Below are positions 25,021 through 34,357 of a stretch of DNA of 64,000 bases, piece by piece (position 1 is the first letter of the stretch; each line of letters opens with the position of its first letter). The DNA lies in assembly GCA_011523425.1 (NCBI GenBank), contig WTGU01000120.1, positions 18,809 through 82,808 on the forward strand, given 5' to 3'. The notes below the pieces were generated by a model. That model saw nothing but the letters and a program-made list of their open reading frames with translations, was not told the DNA's origin and did no database searches. Origin of the DNA: Alphaproteobacteria bacterium. GTDB taxonomy: Bacteria; Pseudomonadota; Alphaproteobacteria; UBA828. The translations under genes were made by a program, and so were the position numbers.

Positions 25021-25878
25021 TCAGAGCCCGTAGCGGGACCACCACAGGCGGGCCTCGATCGCGCCCAGAAGATCGCCCGCGAGCGAGGTCCCGTCCTCGC
25101 CGCTTTCCGCCAGCAGGATGCCGGGCCTGAGCCGCCGCGCGAGCCAGCCGCGCGGGCGACCGACCCGGCGCAGGACGACCTTGCGCCCGTAGCGCTCGCG
25201 CAGGACGCTGCGGATATCGCCGATACCGTCGGCGAGACCGAGCCCGATCGCCTTGCGGCCGAGCCAGAACTCGCCGCTGAAGAGATCCGGATCGCTTTCG
25301 GCCAGCCGTGCGCCGCGCCGGGCGCGCACCAGCTCCCTGAAGTTGCCGTGAAGCTCCTCCTGGATGCGGCGCAGGCGGTCGAGGTCGTCCGGCTCGACCG
25401 CAAGGAACGGGTCGAGCATCGCCTTCTTCTCGCCGGCGGTGTAGAGCCGCCGCTCGATGCCGAGTCTGCCGAGCGCCTCCTGGAAGCCGAAGCCGGAATA
25501 GACGACGCCGATGCTGCCCACGATCGAGTTGTCGTCCACGAAGATCTCGTCCGCCGCGGCGGCGAGCCAATAGCCGCCGGACGCCGCGACATCCTCGACG
25601 AAGGCCATGACCGGCACGTCGCGCTCGCCCGCAAGGGCGCGAATGCGGTTGTGGATCAGCGCCGCCTGGGCGGGCGAGCCTCCGGGTGAGTTGATCTCGA
25701 GCGCCACGGCCTTGAGCCCCGGCAGCCGGAACGCCCGCTGCAGCACGGGCCCGGCCGCTTCCATGTTGATGCGGCCGCCGATCATGCTCGTCTGCCCGAT
25801 CACGCCGGCGAGACGGACGACGGCGACGATCGGCGGCGGCCGCCGGAAGGTCGCGCGCGCCAGCACCCGGCGCATCAT
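25021..25878 (-). CDS. SppA-like S49 family serine peptidase
   Basis: A 285-aa S49 peptidase. INSPGGSPAQA and DVAASGGYWLAAAADEIFV carry the oxyanion glycines and nucleophile Ser, and GEKKAMLDPF has the likely general-base Lys, as in SppA. Shorter than E. coli SppA (618 aa), so the single-domain type. No long N-terminal anchor is obvious, only the basic segment RRVLARATFRRPP. Start ATG 25878 overlaps the upstream methyltransferase stop (TGATG). Probably removes signal peptide remnants or degrades membrane-protein fragments. Confidence 0.8.
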   Translation of the reverse strand: MMRRVLARATFRRPPPIVAVVRLAGVIGQTSMIGGRINMEAAGPVLQRAFRLPGLKAVALEINSPGGSPAQAALIHNRIRALAGERDVPVMAFVEDVAASGGYWLAAAADEIFVDDNSIVGSIGVVYSGFGFQEALGRLGIERRLYTAGEKKAMLDPFLAVEPDDLDRLRRIQEELHGNFRELVRARRGARLAESDPDLFSGEFWLGRKAIGLGLADGIGDIRSVLRERYGRKVVLRRVGRPRGWLARRLRPGILLAESGEDGTSLAGDLLGAIEARLWWSRYGL

Positions 25879-26696
25879 CACGACTCCTCCTCCCGCTCTT
25901 CCTCCTGCTCCTCGTCCTGTGAAAGCGGCAGCGCGCTGCCGCCGCGCAGGACGCGGTCGGCCGCGTGGGTGTACTTGCCGTCCGCCTCGTGCAGGATCAT
26001 GCCGCCCGAGAGCTGCAGGGGCCCGCCGTGCTCGGCCGTCGCCTGCACGATGATCCGGTTTGCGGCCCTCTTGGTCCGGGCGCCCCCGAAGGGATTGTGC
26101 GACCAGAGCGGATAGACGATGACGGCGCCGGCACGCGAGAGCGAGAAAGCGCCCAGAATCTGCGCCAGCCGCTCCGGCCGGTGGATGATCGTGATCGAGC
26201 CGCCCGGACGCACCATCCTGGTGCAGAAGTCGAGCCAGGCATCGAGCCCTCCCGTGCCCTCCACTGTCGCCTGCGCTCGGGCGCGCGACGAGGGTGGCTG
26301 GCTCGACTTTTGCTCGAAGAAGGGCGGATTCGCGAAGACATGGTCGAAGCTCTTCGGCGCCAGCTTGGGCGGCGGCCGCTCGAAGTCGCCGAGCAGGACG
26401 TCGATCCGGTCTTCGAGCCCGTTCAGCGCCGCATTGTCGGCGGCCTGCTGCGCGAATGACCGCTCGATCTCGATCCCGGTGACTTGCAGGCCGTTCACGC
26501 GGCTCGCGAGGCAAAGGGCGCCCGCGCCCACGCCGCAGCCCACGTCGAGAGCCCGCTCCCCGTCCGACGCCGGCACCGAGGCCGCGAGCAGGACCGGATC
26601 GATGGCGACCCGATAGCCCGCCGCCGGCTGCTGCAGGGCGACCCTGCCGCCGAGCAGCGTATCGCTCGTCACCCGCGCGGACTCGGACTCAGACAT
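25878..26696 (-). CDS. TrmN6/YfiC-like class I SAM methyltransferase
   Basis: A 272-aa methyltransferase. Motif I is ALDVGCGVGAGALCLA, and the N6-adenine catalytic motif is VFANPPFFEQ (NPPF type). The order and length fit the tRNA(Val) A37 N6-methyltransferase group. The C-terminus is an acidic run (QDEEQEEEREEES). It starts at ATG 26696 inside the DUF2007 gene's end (8-nt overlap) and ends overlapping the S49 gene. Confidence 0.75.
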   Translation of the reverse strand: MSESESARVTSDTLLGGRVALQQPAAGYRVAIDPVLLAASVPASDGERALDVGCGVGAGALCLASRVNGLQVTGIEIERSFAQQAADNAALNGLEDRIDVLLGDFERPPPKLAPKSFDHVFANPPFFEQKSSQPPSSRARAQATVEGTGGLDAWLDFCTRMVRPGGSITIIHRPERLAQILGAFSLSRAGAVIVYPLWSHNPFGGARTKRAANRIIVQATAEHGGPLQLSGGMILHEADGKYTHAADRVLRGGSALPLSQDEEQEEEREEES

Positions 26697-26901
26697 CGAG
26701 CGCGCCCACCTCCCTGAGAATGCGCCGCGCCGCCTCCGCATCCTCGTCGCTGACCATGAGGCGTCGCGGGATCGCCCCGGCGCTGCCCTCGAGCACGCTC
26801 ATGTGCTGATCCAGCACGACCGGCTCGATTCCGCCGTCCCTCAGCACGGCGTCGAGAAACGAGAGCTGCACCAGATCGTTCGTGCGAAGGAGCTCGATCA
26901 T
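26689..26901 (-). CDS. DUF2007 family small protein
   Basis: A 70-aa protein starting MIELLRTNDLVQLSFLDAVL with the GIEPVVLDQHMSVLEGS core and DAEAARRILREVG end typical of DUF2007, which has a ferredoxin-like fold and is sometimes called a putative signal-transducing protein. Upstream gene of the methyltransferase-S49 unit. It diverges from the polyprenyl synthetase gene over 120 nt. Molecular role unknown. Confidence 0.75.
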   Translation of the reverse strand: MIELLRTNDLVQLSFLDAVLRDGGIEPVVLDQHMSVLEGSAGAIPRRLMVSDEDAEAARRILREVGALDV

Positions 26902-27021
26902 TCTATTCCGCCTTCCGGCCTACGCGGTCCGTGCCGGGTCGCGTGCCGGATGCTAGGGTGCGGCGTAGCGCGATCGTGCATGGATGCCCTTGCGCGCGCG
27001 CCCCGTCAAGCGAGAGGGTCG

Positions 27022-28071
27022 ATGACGGATACGATCGTTCCGCTCAAGCGGGCGCAGGCGGAGCGGCCTGCCGCGCGGCGCAAGGGTGCGGAGGGCGCGT
27101 CGCTGGACCATCTTCACGGTCTGGTCGCGGACGACCTGCGCGCCGTCAACGGCGTCATCCTCGACAACATGCAGAGCCCGGTGGTGCTCATCTCCGAGCT
27201 TGCCGCGCACATCGTCGCGGCGGGCGGAAAGCGGCTCCGACCGATGCTGACGCTCGGCGCCGCCCGCCTCTGTGGCTATACCGGCAAGCGTCACGTCGAT
27301 CTCGCCGCCTGCGTCGAGTTCATCCATACCGCGACGCTGCTCCACGACGATGTCGTCGACGACAGCGCGCTCAGGCGGGGCGCGGCGACGGCGAACGCGG
27401 TATGGGGCAACAAGCCGAGCGTTCTCGTCGGCGACTTCCTGTTCAGCCGCGCCTTCCAGATCTCCGTCGCCGACGGCTCGCTCCGGGTGCTCGGCATCCT
27501 CGCCGATACCGCCGCCACGCTCGCCGAGGGCGAGGTGATGCAGCTCACCACCTCCAACGACACCGAGACCAGCGAGGCCGCCTACCTGAAGGTCGTCACG
27601 GCGAAGACCGCCGCGCTCTTCGCTGCCGCCTGCCGGCTCGGCGCGGTGGTGGCGGAGCGTCCCGCCGCAGAGGAGGAGGCTCTCAGGAGCTTCGGCCTCA
27701 ACCTCGGCATCGCCTATCAGCTCGTCGACGACGCGCTCGACTACGGCGCCCGGGAAGCGGTCCTCGGCAAGTCGGTCGGCGACGACTTCCGGGACGGCAA
27801 GATCACCCTGCCGGTGGTGCTCGCGTTCCGCCGGGGCGACGAGGAAGAGCGCGCCTTCTGGCGCCGCACCATGGAGGAGGGGGAGCTGGAGGAGGAGGAC
27901 TTCTCCCGGGCGATGGCGCTGCTCACCCGCCACGGCACGATCGAGGACTCGATCGAGCGGGCGCGCCACTACAGCGCCATGGCGTGCGATGCGCTCGGCC
28001 TCTTCCCCGCGTCGGACGCGAAGGACGCCCTGCTTGCCGTCGTGGAATTCTGCACCCGCCGGGCACACTGA
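27022..28071 (+). CDS. ispB: Long-chain polyprenyl diphosphate synthase (octaprenyl type)
   Basis: A 349-aa trans-prenyltransferase. The first Asp-rich motif is LLHDDVVDDS and the second is LVDDALDYG; GGKRLRPML binds the diphosphate. It makes the isoprenoid tail of ubiquinone from farnesyl diphosphate and IPP. ATG 27022 has GAGAGGG upstream; an in-frame extension of 73 codons reads as shadow sequence. The chain length is not readable by eye. Confidence 0.85.
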   Translation: MTDTIVPLKRAQAERPAARRKGAEGASLDHLHGLVADDLRAVNGVILDNMQSPVVLISELAAHIVAAGGKRLRPMLTLGAARLCGYTGKRHVDLAACVEFIHTATLLHDDVVDDSALRRGAATANAVWGNKPSVLVGDFLFSRAFQISVADGSLRVLGILADTAATLAEGEVMQLTTSNDTETSEAAYLKVVTAKTAALFAAACRLGAVVAERPAAEEEALRSFGLNLGIAYQLVDDALDYGAREAVLGKSVGDDFRDGKITLPVVLAFRRGDEEERAFWRRTMEEGELEEEDFSRAMALLTRHGTIEDSIERARHYSAMACDALGLFPASDAKDALLAVVEFCTRRAH

Positions 28072-28088
28072 CACCGGGGGTCAGGGTC

Positions 28089-28607
28089 TCAGCCCAGCTC
28101 CTTCGCCATCCTGAAGTCCACGAGGCGAGCGCTGTCGGCGCGGAAGGCGGACCAGCTCTCGATGCCGGTCTCGAAGACGGCGAGCGCCGCGGTCGGAAAC
28201 CGCGTGGAGAGCCGCCTGAACGCCGGCCCCGGCCCGTATCGGCCGAGAGCGAGCGCCAGCGCGTGGAGGCCGGGATTGTGGCCGACGACGAGGACCCCGG
28301 ATTCGGCCCCGCCCGCGTCTGCCACGGCGTGCAGCAGGGTCTCGGGGCTGCCCATGTAGAGGCTTTCCACAACCCGCCGCGCCAGGCTTTCGCCGAAGCC
28401 TTCGCAGAACGAGTCGCACGTCTCCACGGTGCGCCGCGCAGGTGAGCAGAGGATCAGCGTCGGCGGTGCGGCCTGTTCCCGGCAGAAGGCGCCCACGCGT
28501 CGGCTCTCCCGACGTCCCCTACCGACCAGCGAGCGCTCGCGATCGCCGCCGCCGGGCGGCATGCCGGCCTCGGCCTTGCCGTGGCGCATCAGATAGAGCC
28601 GCCGCAC
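28089..28607 (-). CDS. SixA-like histidine phosphatase
   Basis: A 172-aa branch-2 histidine phosphatase-like protein. The catalytic motif LYLMRHGKAEAG has the phospho-accepting His, then CSPARRTVET, and the second His in LVVGHNPGLHALAL. SixA dephosphorylates phosphohistidine, but small family members vary. I chose GTG 28607 (VRRLYLMRHG, with GGGGAGCGAGG upstream) because SixA proteins start there; an in-frame GTG at 28661 would add 18 residues. Confidence 0.72.
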   Translation of the reverse strand: MRRLYLMRHGKAEAGMPPGGGDRERSLVGRGRRESRRVGAFCREQAAPPTLILCSPARRTVETCDSFCEGFGESLARRVVESLYMGSPETLLHAVADAGGAESGVLVVGHNPGLHALALALGRYGPGPAFRRLSTRFPTAALAVFETGIESWSAFRADSARLVDFRMAKELG

Positions 28608-28711
28608 ACCTCGCTCCCCGTCACGTGTGCCTCTGTGGCCGCATTCGCCGTTTGCATTCACCGTGGCGCGCGACCAGAATTGCGCCCCCTTTCGACGACC
28701 GGGAGATCATG

Positions 28712-30352
28712 ATGGGCGGGCAGCGCACCGGCAAGAGTCCGTATGAGGACGGGCTCGGGCGCAACGACGCGAATTACGTTCCCCTGACTCCGCTTTCCTT
28801 CCTGCGCCGCGCCGCGGCGGTCTTCCCCGAGCGGACGGCGTGGATCCACGGCTCCCGCCGGGCGAGCTACGCCGCGTTCTACGCGCGCTGCCGGCGCCTT
28901 GCCTCCGCCCTGGCCGCACGCGGCATCGTCAAGGGCGACACGGTGGCGATCATGTCCCCCAACACGCCCGCGATGCTGGAGGCGCACTACGGCGTACCCA
29001 TGTGCGGCGCCGTCCTCAACGCGCTGAACTACCGGCTCGATGCGGCCTCGCTCGCCTTCATCCTCGATCACGCCCGGGTCGAGGTGCTGCTCACCGACCG
29101 CTCGTTCTCGCCGGTGATCGCGGATGCGCTGGCCCAGGCCGAGGTGACGCCGCTCGTCATCGACATCGACGATACGCCGGAAGACGGCGGCGACCTGATC
29201 GGGGCGCTCGAGTACGAGACGCTGCTCGCCGAGGGCGATCCCGACTACGACTGGCCCTGGCCCGGCGACGAGTGGGACGCGATCTCCCTCAACTACACTT
29301 CAGGCACCACCGGCAACCCGAAGGGCGTCGTCTATCACCACCGGGGCGCTTATCTGAACGCGCTCGGCGATGGCGTCACCTGGGCCATGCCGCACGGGCC
29401 GGTCTATCTCTGGACGCTGCCCATGTTCCACTGCAACGGCTGGTGCTTTCCCTGGGCGGTCTGCGCCTATGCCGGCACCCATGTCTGCCTGCGCCGGGTC
29501 GAGGCCGGTGCCATCTTCCAGGCGATCGCCGAGCACCGCGTCACGCACTTCTGCGGCGCGCCCATCGTCCTCAACCTGCTCAACAATGCGAGCAACGAGG
29601 AGCGTGTGCCCTTCGACCACCCGGTCGAGGTGATGACCGCGGCCGCGCCGCCGCCGGCCGCCGTCATCGCGCGGATGGAGGAGGCCGGCTTCCGCGTCAC
29701 CCACGTCTACGGCCTCACCGAGGTCTACGGCCCGGTGACGGTGTGCGACTGGCACGACGAGTGGAACGCGCTGCCGCTCGACGAGCAGGCGGCGCTGAAG
29801 GCGCGCCAGGGCGTGCCCTACGCCACGCTCGACGGGCTCATGGTGGCCGACTCCGGGACGCTGGAGCCGGTGCCGGCGGACGGCGAGACCATGGGCGAGG
29901 TCTTCATGCGCGGCAACACGGTGATGAAGGGCTATCTCGGCAACCCGCAGGCGACCGAGGAGGCCTTCGCCGGCGGCTGGTTCCATACCGGCGACCTCGG
30001 CGTCGTCCACGCCGACGGCTACATCCAGCTCAAGGACCGGGCTAAGGACATTATCATCTCGGGCGGCGAGAACATCTCCACTATCGAGGTGGAGGGCGCG
30101 CTCTACCGCCACCCGGCGGTGCTGGAGGCGGCCGTGGTGGCGCGTCCCGACGAGACCTGGGGCGAGACGCCGTGCGCCTTCGTCACCCTCAAGGAAGGCG
30201 CCGAGGCGGACGAGGCGTCGCTGATCGCGTTCTGCCGGGGCGAGCTTGCCCACTTCAAGTGCCCGAAGACCGTGGTGTTCGGCTCGCTGCCGAAGACCTC
30301 GACCGGCAAGATCCGCAAGTACGTTCTCAGGGAGCGCGCCGCCGCGCTCTGA
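28712..30352 (+). CDS. Acyl-CoA synthetase (AMP-forming, DmdB-like)
   Basis: A 546-aa ANL-superfamily ligase. The P-loop is YTSGTTGNPKGVVYHHRG, followed by MFHCNGWCFPWA, the A5 motif VYGLTEVYGP, A7 WFHTGDLGV, A8 RAKDIIISGGENIS and the C-terminal catalytic Lys in PKTSTGKIRKY. The MFHCNGWC form is typical of short/medium-chain acyl-CoA synthetases including methylmercaptopropionate-CoA ligase DmdB. Of two adjacent ATGs (28709, 28712), the second has better spacing from GGGAG. No other DMSP genes are present, so substrate is open. Confidence 0.78.
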   Translation: MGGQRTGKSPYEDGLGRNDANYVPLTPLSFLRRAAAVFPERTAWIHGSRRASYAAFYARCRRLASALAARGIVKGDTVAIMSPNTPAMLEAHYGVPMCGAVLNALNYRLDAASLAFILDHARVEVLLTDRSFSPVIADALAQAEVTPLVIDIDDTPEDGGDLIGALEYETLLAEGDPDYDWPWPGDEWDAISLNYTSGTTGNPKGVVYHHRGAYLNALGDGVTWAMPHGPVYLWTLPMFHCNGWCFPWAVCAYAGTHVCLRRVEAGAIFQAIAEHRVTHFCGAPIVLNLLNNASNEERVPFDHPVEVMTAAAPPPAAVIARMEEAGFRVTHVYGLTEVYGPVTVCDWHDEWNALPLDEQAALKARQGVPYATLDGLMVADSGTLEPVPADGETMGEVFMRGNTVMKGYLGNPQATEEAFAGGWFHTGDLGVVHADGYIQLKDRAKDIIISGGENISTIEVEGALYRHPAVLEAAVVARPDETWGETPCAFVTLKEGAEADEASLIAFCRGELAHFKCPKTVVFGSLPKTSTGKIRKYVLRERAAAL

Positions 30353-30378
30353 CGCGGCGCCGAGAGGGCGGGCGAGCG

Positions 30379-31140
30379 ATGCGACCCACCGTGACCGCCC
30401 TCGCCGCGCTCGCTCTCGCCGCGCTGCTGCCGTTCGCGGCCGGCCCTGCCGCCATCTCTGCCGCTGCCGCCGCGGACGATCCGTTCGCCGACGCGCGGGC
30501 CGCCATGGTGCGCGCCGTCGCCCTCGATGCGGAACAGACCGCCGTGTGGATCGGCAAGTCGGCGCTGGCGCCCCGGGTGATGGAGGCGATGGGGCGGGTG
30601 CCGCGCCATCTCTTCGTGCCGCCTGAGCTGCAGAGCCTCGCCTACGAGAACAGGCCGCTCCCCATCGGCTACGGCCAGACCATCTCGCAGCCCTACATCG
30701 TCGCGCTTATGACCGACCTGCTGGCGCCGGAGCCCGGCGACATGGCGTTCGAGCTCGGCACCGGGTCAGCCTATCAGGCGGCGGTGCTGGCGGAGTTGGT
30801 GGCCGAGGTCAAGACGATCGAGATCGTGCCGCCGCTCGCGACCAACGCCGCCCGGCGGCTCGAGCTGCTCGGCTACGACAACGTGGAGGTGCGCGCCGGC
30901 GACGGCTATCACGGCTGGCCGGAGCATGCGCCCTTCGACGTCATCGTCGTCACGGCCGCCGCGAGCCACGTGCCACCGCCGCTGATTGCCCAGCTTAGAC
31001 CCGGCGGGCGCATGGTGATTCCGGTGGGCAGCCCCTTCCTCACCCAGCAGCTCCTGCTCGTCGAGAAGGGGACGGATGGCACCGTCACCAGCCGCCAGAT
31101 CCTGCCGGTGATCTTCGTACCGCTCACCGGCGGGCACTGA
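30379..31140 (+). CDS. Exported protein-L-isoaspartate methyltransferase-like protein
   Basis: A 253-aa protein with a PCMT domain: VPRHLFVP, LPIGYGQTISQPYIVALM and the SAM loop ELGTGSAYQAAVLAEL. The N-terminal roughly 35 residues form a signal peptide (MRPTVTALAALALAALLPF, then Ala-rich to AAADDPF). The classical enzyme repairs isoaspartyl residues with SAM in the cytoplasm; export would be unusual because SAM is cytoplasmic. ATG 30379 is chosen because it gives this signal; GGCGAGC is a weak site upstream. The spermidine-synthase-like gene begins 6 nt downstream. Confidence 0.75.
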   Translation: MRPTVTALAALALAALLPFAAGPAAISAAAAADDPFADARAAMVRAVALDAEQTAVWIGKSALAPRVMEAMGRVPRHLFVPPELQSLAYENRPLPIGYGQTISQPYIVALMTDLLAPEPGDMAFELGTGSAYQAAVLAELVAEVKTIEIVPPLATNAARRLELLGYDNVEVRAGDGYHGWPEHAPFDVIVVTAAASHVPPPLIAQLRPGGRMVIPVGSPFLTQQLLLVEKGTDGTVTSRQILPVIFVPLTGGH

Positions 31141-31146
31141 CGCAAC

Positions 31147-33612
31147 GTGACGGGCGAGGGCGCGCGCGGCCTCTCCCGACCCGGCGTCTTCGCTGCCGTG
31201 GCGCTGCTTTCGGCCGGCGTGCTGGGCTATGAGATCTTGCTGGCGCGCCTGCTGGCGATCGTCCATTGGCATCACTTCGCCTACATGATCATCGCGGTGG
31301 CGCTGCTGGGCTTCGGCGCCGCCGGCAGCCTGGTCGCGGTGCTTCAGCGGCCGCTCCTCGACCGCTTCCGGTGGACCTTCGGCAGCGCTGCGCTCGGCTT
31401 CGGCGCCGGCGCGCCACTCGCCTTCGCGCTGGCGCAGTCGCTCCCCTTCAACGCGCTCGAGATCGCCTGGGACCGTGCGCAGCCGGGCTGGCTCTTCGCC
31501 CTTTATCTGGTGCTTTCGCTGCCGTTCCTCTCGGCGGCGCTGGCGCTGGCGCTCGCCTTCAGGATGCACGCCGCGCGCGCCGGCGCGCTCTATCGCATGG
31601 ACCTGGTGGGCGCCGGCCTCGGCGCGCTGGGCATGGTCTTCCTGCTCGATGCCCTGGCGCTGGCGGACGCGCTGCGGGTCGTCGGAGGACTGGGCGCCGC
31701 CTCGGGTGGGATCGTCCTGCTGTCGTCGGGAGGCTTGCGCCGGCTCGTACGCGGCGGCGCGCTGCTGGCGGTCGCCGCCGGGCTCGCCCTGCCGGCGGCG
31801 CTTCCCGATCACTGGCTCCGCCCGCAGCCCTCGCCCTACAAGGGGCTGAGCCTCGCGCTCACCGCCCCCGACGCACGCATCGTGGCGGAGCGTCACGGCC
31901 CCCTCGGCTGGATCGCCGCGGTCGAGAGCCCGCGCGTGCCGTTCCGCCATGCGCCGGGCCTCAGCCTGATGGCTGAGGTCGGCCCGCCGGCGCAGACCGG
32001 TCTCTTCACCGATGGCGGCGCGCCATCCGCGATCACCCCTGCCGACGCCGACCTCCGCTACCTGGAGGCCGAGACCGCCGCGCTGCCCTACCATCTGCTC
32101 GACCGTCCGTCCCGGGTGCTGGTGCTGGGCGCCGGCGGCGGGGCCGAGGTGCTGCGGGCGCTGCACCTGGGCGCCCGCGCGGTCGATGCGGTTGAGCTGA
32201 ACCCGGAGGTGCTCGCCCTGGTGCGCGACGTGCTGGCGGATGCGCCGGGCGCGTCGTGGGAGGGCGGGACGGTCCACACGCACGTTGCGGACGCCCGCAG
32301 CTTCGCCGCGCGTTCCTCCGAACAGTGGGACCTGATCCAGATCGCACTGGTCGATTCCTTCAGCGCGGCGGCGGCGGGTGTTCATGCGCTCGACGAGTCG
32401 CTCCTCTACACGGTGGAGGCGCTCGGCGTCTTCCTCGACCGCCTCGCGCCGGGCGGCGTGCTCGCCGTCACACGCTGGCTCAAGCTGCCGCCGCGGGACT
32501 CGCTCAAGTTGCTCTGGACCGCGCGGGAAGCGCTGGAGGCGCGGGGCGCGGACGACCCCGCGTCGCGGCTCGCCATGATCCGGGGCTGGAAGACCACGAC
32601 TCTGGTGATCGGCGCGCGGTCCTTCGAGCGGGACGCCATCGCCGGGCTGCGCGCCTTCGCGGCGGCTCAAGGATTCGATCTGATCTGGCATCCGGGTATC
32701 GCGGAGGGTGACGCCAACCGCCGCAACCGCCTCGCCGCGCCCGAGTTCCATCGCGGCGCCGCCGCCATCCTCGGCCCCGACCCGGAAGGCTTCGCTGCGC
32801 GCTACAAGTTCGCGCTCCGGCCCGCCACCGACGACCGCCCGTTCTTCTTCCACACCCTCAAGTGGTCGACGCTGCCGGAACTCCTGGCGCTGCGGGCGCA
32901 GGGCGGCCTGCCGCTGGTGGAGTGGGGCTTCGTCATCCTGGTCGCGACCCTGGTGCAGGGCGCGATCGCAGCGGCGCTCCTGATCCTGCTGCCGCTGCTG
33001 GCCCTGCGTGCGCCGCGCGGGGCGGCCGCGGCCAAACCCGCCCGCTGGCGGGTGGCGATCTTCTTCGCGAGCCTGGGGCTGGCGTTCCTCTTCGTCGAGA
33101 TCGCCTTCATGCAGCGTTTCGCGGTGTTTCTCGGGCATCCGCTCTACGCCATCGCGGTGGTGCTCGCCGGGCTTCTGGTCTTCGCCGGCCTCGGCGCCGG
33201 CGCGATCGACCGGCTCGCGCGCCTGGCCGGCGGCAGGCCGCCGATCACGGTCGCCGCCGCCGGGATCGCCCTCGTCGTCGGCGCCTATCTCGGGCTCCTG
33301 CCCTGGGTATTCGAGGCCGCGCAGGGCTGGCCCGTCGCCGCCCGCATCGCCGTGGCGCTCGCGCTGCTCGGGCCGGTCGGCTTTCTCTTGGGCATGCCCT
33401 TCCCGCTCGGGCTCAGGGCGCTCGGCGCCCGCGCGCCCGCGCTCGTGCCCTGGGCCTGGGGAATCAACGCCTGCGCCTCGGTGGTGAGCGCCGCGCTCGC
33501 GACCTTCATCGCGCTCCATGTCGGCTTCACGCCGGTGCTCGGCTGTGCTTTGGTGCTCTATGCCGTCGCCGCCGCGGTCCAGCCCAAGGCGGCGGCAGAG
33601 GCGCCCCGGTAG
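31147..33612 (+). CDS. Membrane-embedded spermidine-synthase-like protein
   Basis: An 821-aa protein of three parts: about seven N-terminal membrane segments (from LLSAGVLGYEILLARLLA), a central Rossmann domain of the spermidine synthase type (LVLGAGGGAEVLRAL near residue 320, then VDAVELNPEV, and the product-site-like region IALVDSFSAAAAG), and six or more C-terminal membrane segments. Spermidine synthase has an essential Asp at the aminopropyl site (D-x-x-D); here QIALVDSF keeps one Asp. GTG start 6 nt after the exported PCMT-like gene. Reaction unknown. Confidence 0.7.
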   Translation: MTGEGARGLSRPGVFAAVALLSAGVLGYEILLARLLAIVHWHHFAYMIIAVALLGFGAAGSLVAVLQRPLLDRFRWTFGSAALGFGAGAPLAFALAQSLPFNALEIAWDRAQPGWLFALYLVLSLPFLSAALALALAFRMHAARAGALYRMDLVGAGLGALGMVFLLDALALADALRVVGGLGAASGGIVLLSSGGLRRLVRGGALLAVAAGLALPAALPDHWLRPQPSPYKGLSLALTAPDARIVAERHGPLGWIAAVESPRVPFRHAPGLSLMAEVGPPAQTGLFTDGGAPSAITPADADLRYLEAETAALPYHLLDRPSRVLVLGAGGGAEVLRALHLGARAVDAVELNPEVLALVRDVLADAPGASWEGGTVHTHVADARSFAARSSEQWDLIQIALVDSFSAAAAGVHALDESLLYTVEALGVFLDRLAPGGVLAVTRWLKLPPRDSLKLLWTAREALEARGADDPASRLAMIRGWKTTTLVIGARSFERDAIAGLRAFAAAQGFDLIWHPGIAEGDANRRNRLAAPEFHRGAAAILGPDPEGFAARYKFALRPATDDRPFFFHTLKWSTLPELLALRAQGGLPLVEWGFVILVATLVQGAIAAALLILLPLLALRAPRGAAAAKPARWRVAIFFASLGLAFLFVEIAFMQRFAVFLGHPLYAIAVVLAGLLVFAGLGAGAIDRLARLAGGRPPITVAAAGIALVVGAYLGLLPWVFEAAQGWPVAARIAVALALLGPVGFLLGMPFPLGLRALGARAPALVPWAWGINACASVVSAALATFIALHVGFTPVLGCALVLYAVAAAVQPKAAAEAPR

Positions 33613-33637
33613 CACACGCCCCCTGGAGAGGCCGGCA

Positions 33638-34357
33638 ATGAGATTCCTCGTGCTCCAGCACATCGACATCGAGCATCCCGGCGTTTTCCGCGACTTCATG
33701 CGGGCCGACGGAATCGCCTGGGACGCGGTGGAACTCGACGAGGGCGAGGCGATCCCGCCGCTCGACGGCTACGACGCGCTCATCTCCATGGGCGGGCCGA
33801 TGGACGTCTTCGAGGAGGATGCCTACCCCTGGCTCGCCGACGAGAAGGTCGCGATCCGCGAGGCCGTGGCGGAACGGCACATGCCCTTCCTCGGGGTCTG
33901 CCTCGGGCATCAGCTCCTCGCCGATGCTCTGGGCGGCAGGGTGGAGACCATGGCCGAGCCCGAGGTCGGCGTCATGGAGGTCTCGCTCACCGAAGCAGGC
34001 CGCGCCGATGCCCTGCTCGCCGGCCTCGACGCGCGGGTGACCTGCCTGCAATGGCACGGCTGCGCGGTGACCGAACTGCCGGACGGCGCCGTCGGGCTCG
34101 CCTCCTCGCCGCTCTGCGCCATCCAGGCGTTCAGGGTCGGGCGCCACGCCTACGGGCTGCAGTATCACGTGGAGCTGACGCCGACGACGGTCGCCGAGTG
34201 GGGGGCCGTCCCCGCCTACCAGGAGTCGCTGGAGCGGGCGCTGGGGCCGGACGGCCTGGGACCCTTCGAGGCGGCGGCGGCCCGGCAGATGCCCGCCTTC
34301 AACCGCGACGCCCGCATCCTCTACGACAACTTCATCGCCCTGGTGCGGGATCGTTAG
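33638..34357 (+). CDS. Class I glutamine amidotransferase-like protein (copy 2)
   Basis: A 239-aa stand-alone GATase with nucleophile Cys 88 in GVCLGHQLLADALGG and His-Glu in LQYHVELT; ISMGGPMDV is the oxyanion strand. Not a close copy of the other GATase in the window (GVCLGHQ versus GICLGAQ), so independent paralogs. ATG 33638 follows GGAGAGG. Its TAG stop lies inside the palindrome at 34354-34388, shared with the convergent purK. Function unassigned; GMP-synthase-glutaminase-like annotation is common for such proteins. Confidence 0.75.
   Translation: MRFLVLQHIDIEHPGVFRDFMRADGIAWDAVELDEGEAIPPLDGYDALISMGGPMDVFEEDAYPWLADEKVAIREAVAERHMPFLGVCLGHQLLADALGGRVETMAEPEVGVMEVSLTEAGRADALLAGLDARVTCLQWHGCAVTELPDGAVGLASSPLCAIQAFRVGRHAYGLQYHVELTPTTVAEWGAVPAYQESLERALGPDGLGPFEAAAARQMPAFNRDARILYDNFIALVRDR

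Noticed and set aside
30766..33699. A 977-codon open frame on the minus strand across the spermidine-synthase-like gene
   Set aside because: It is antisense to a gene with clear domains and membrane segments, its translation is Arg/Glu/Gln-rich without any family pattern, and such frames are expected at this GC content.
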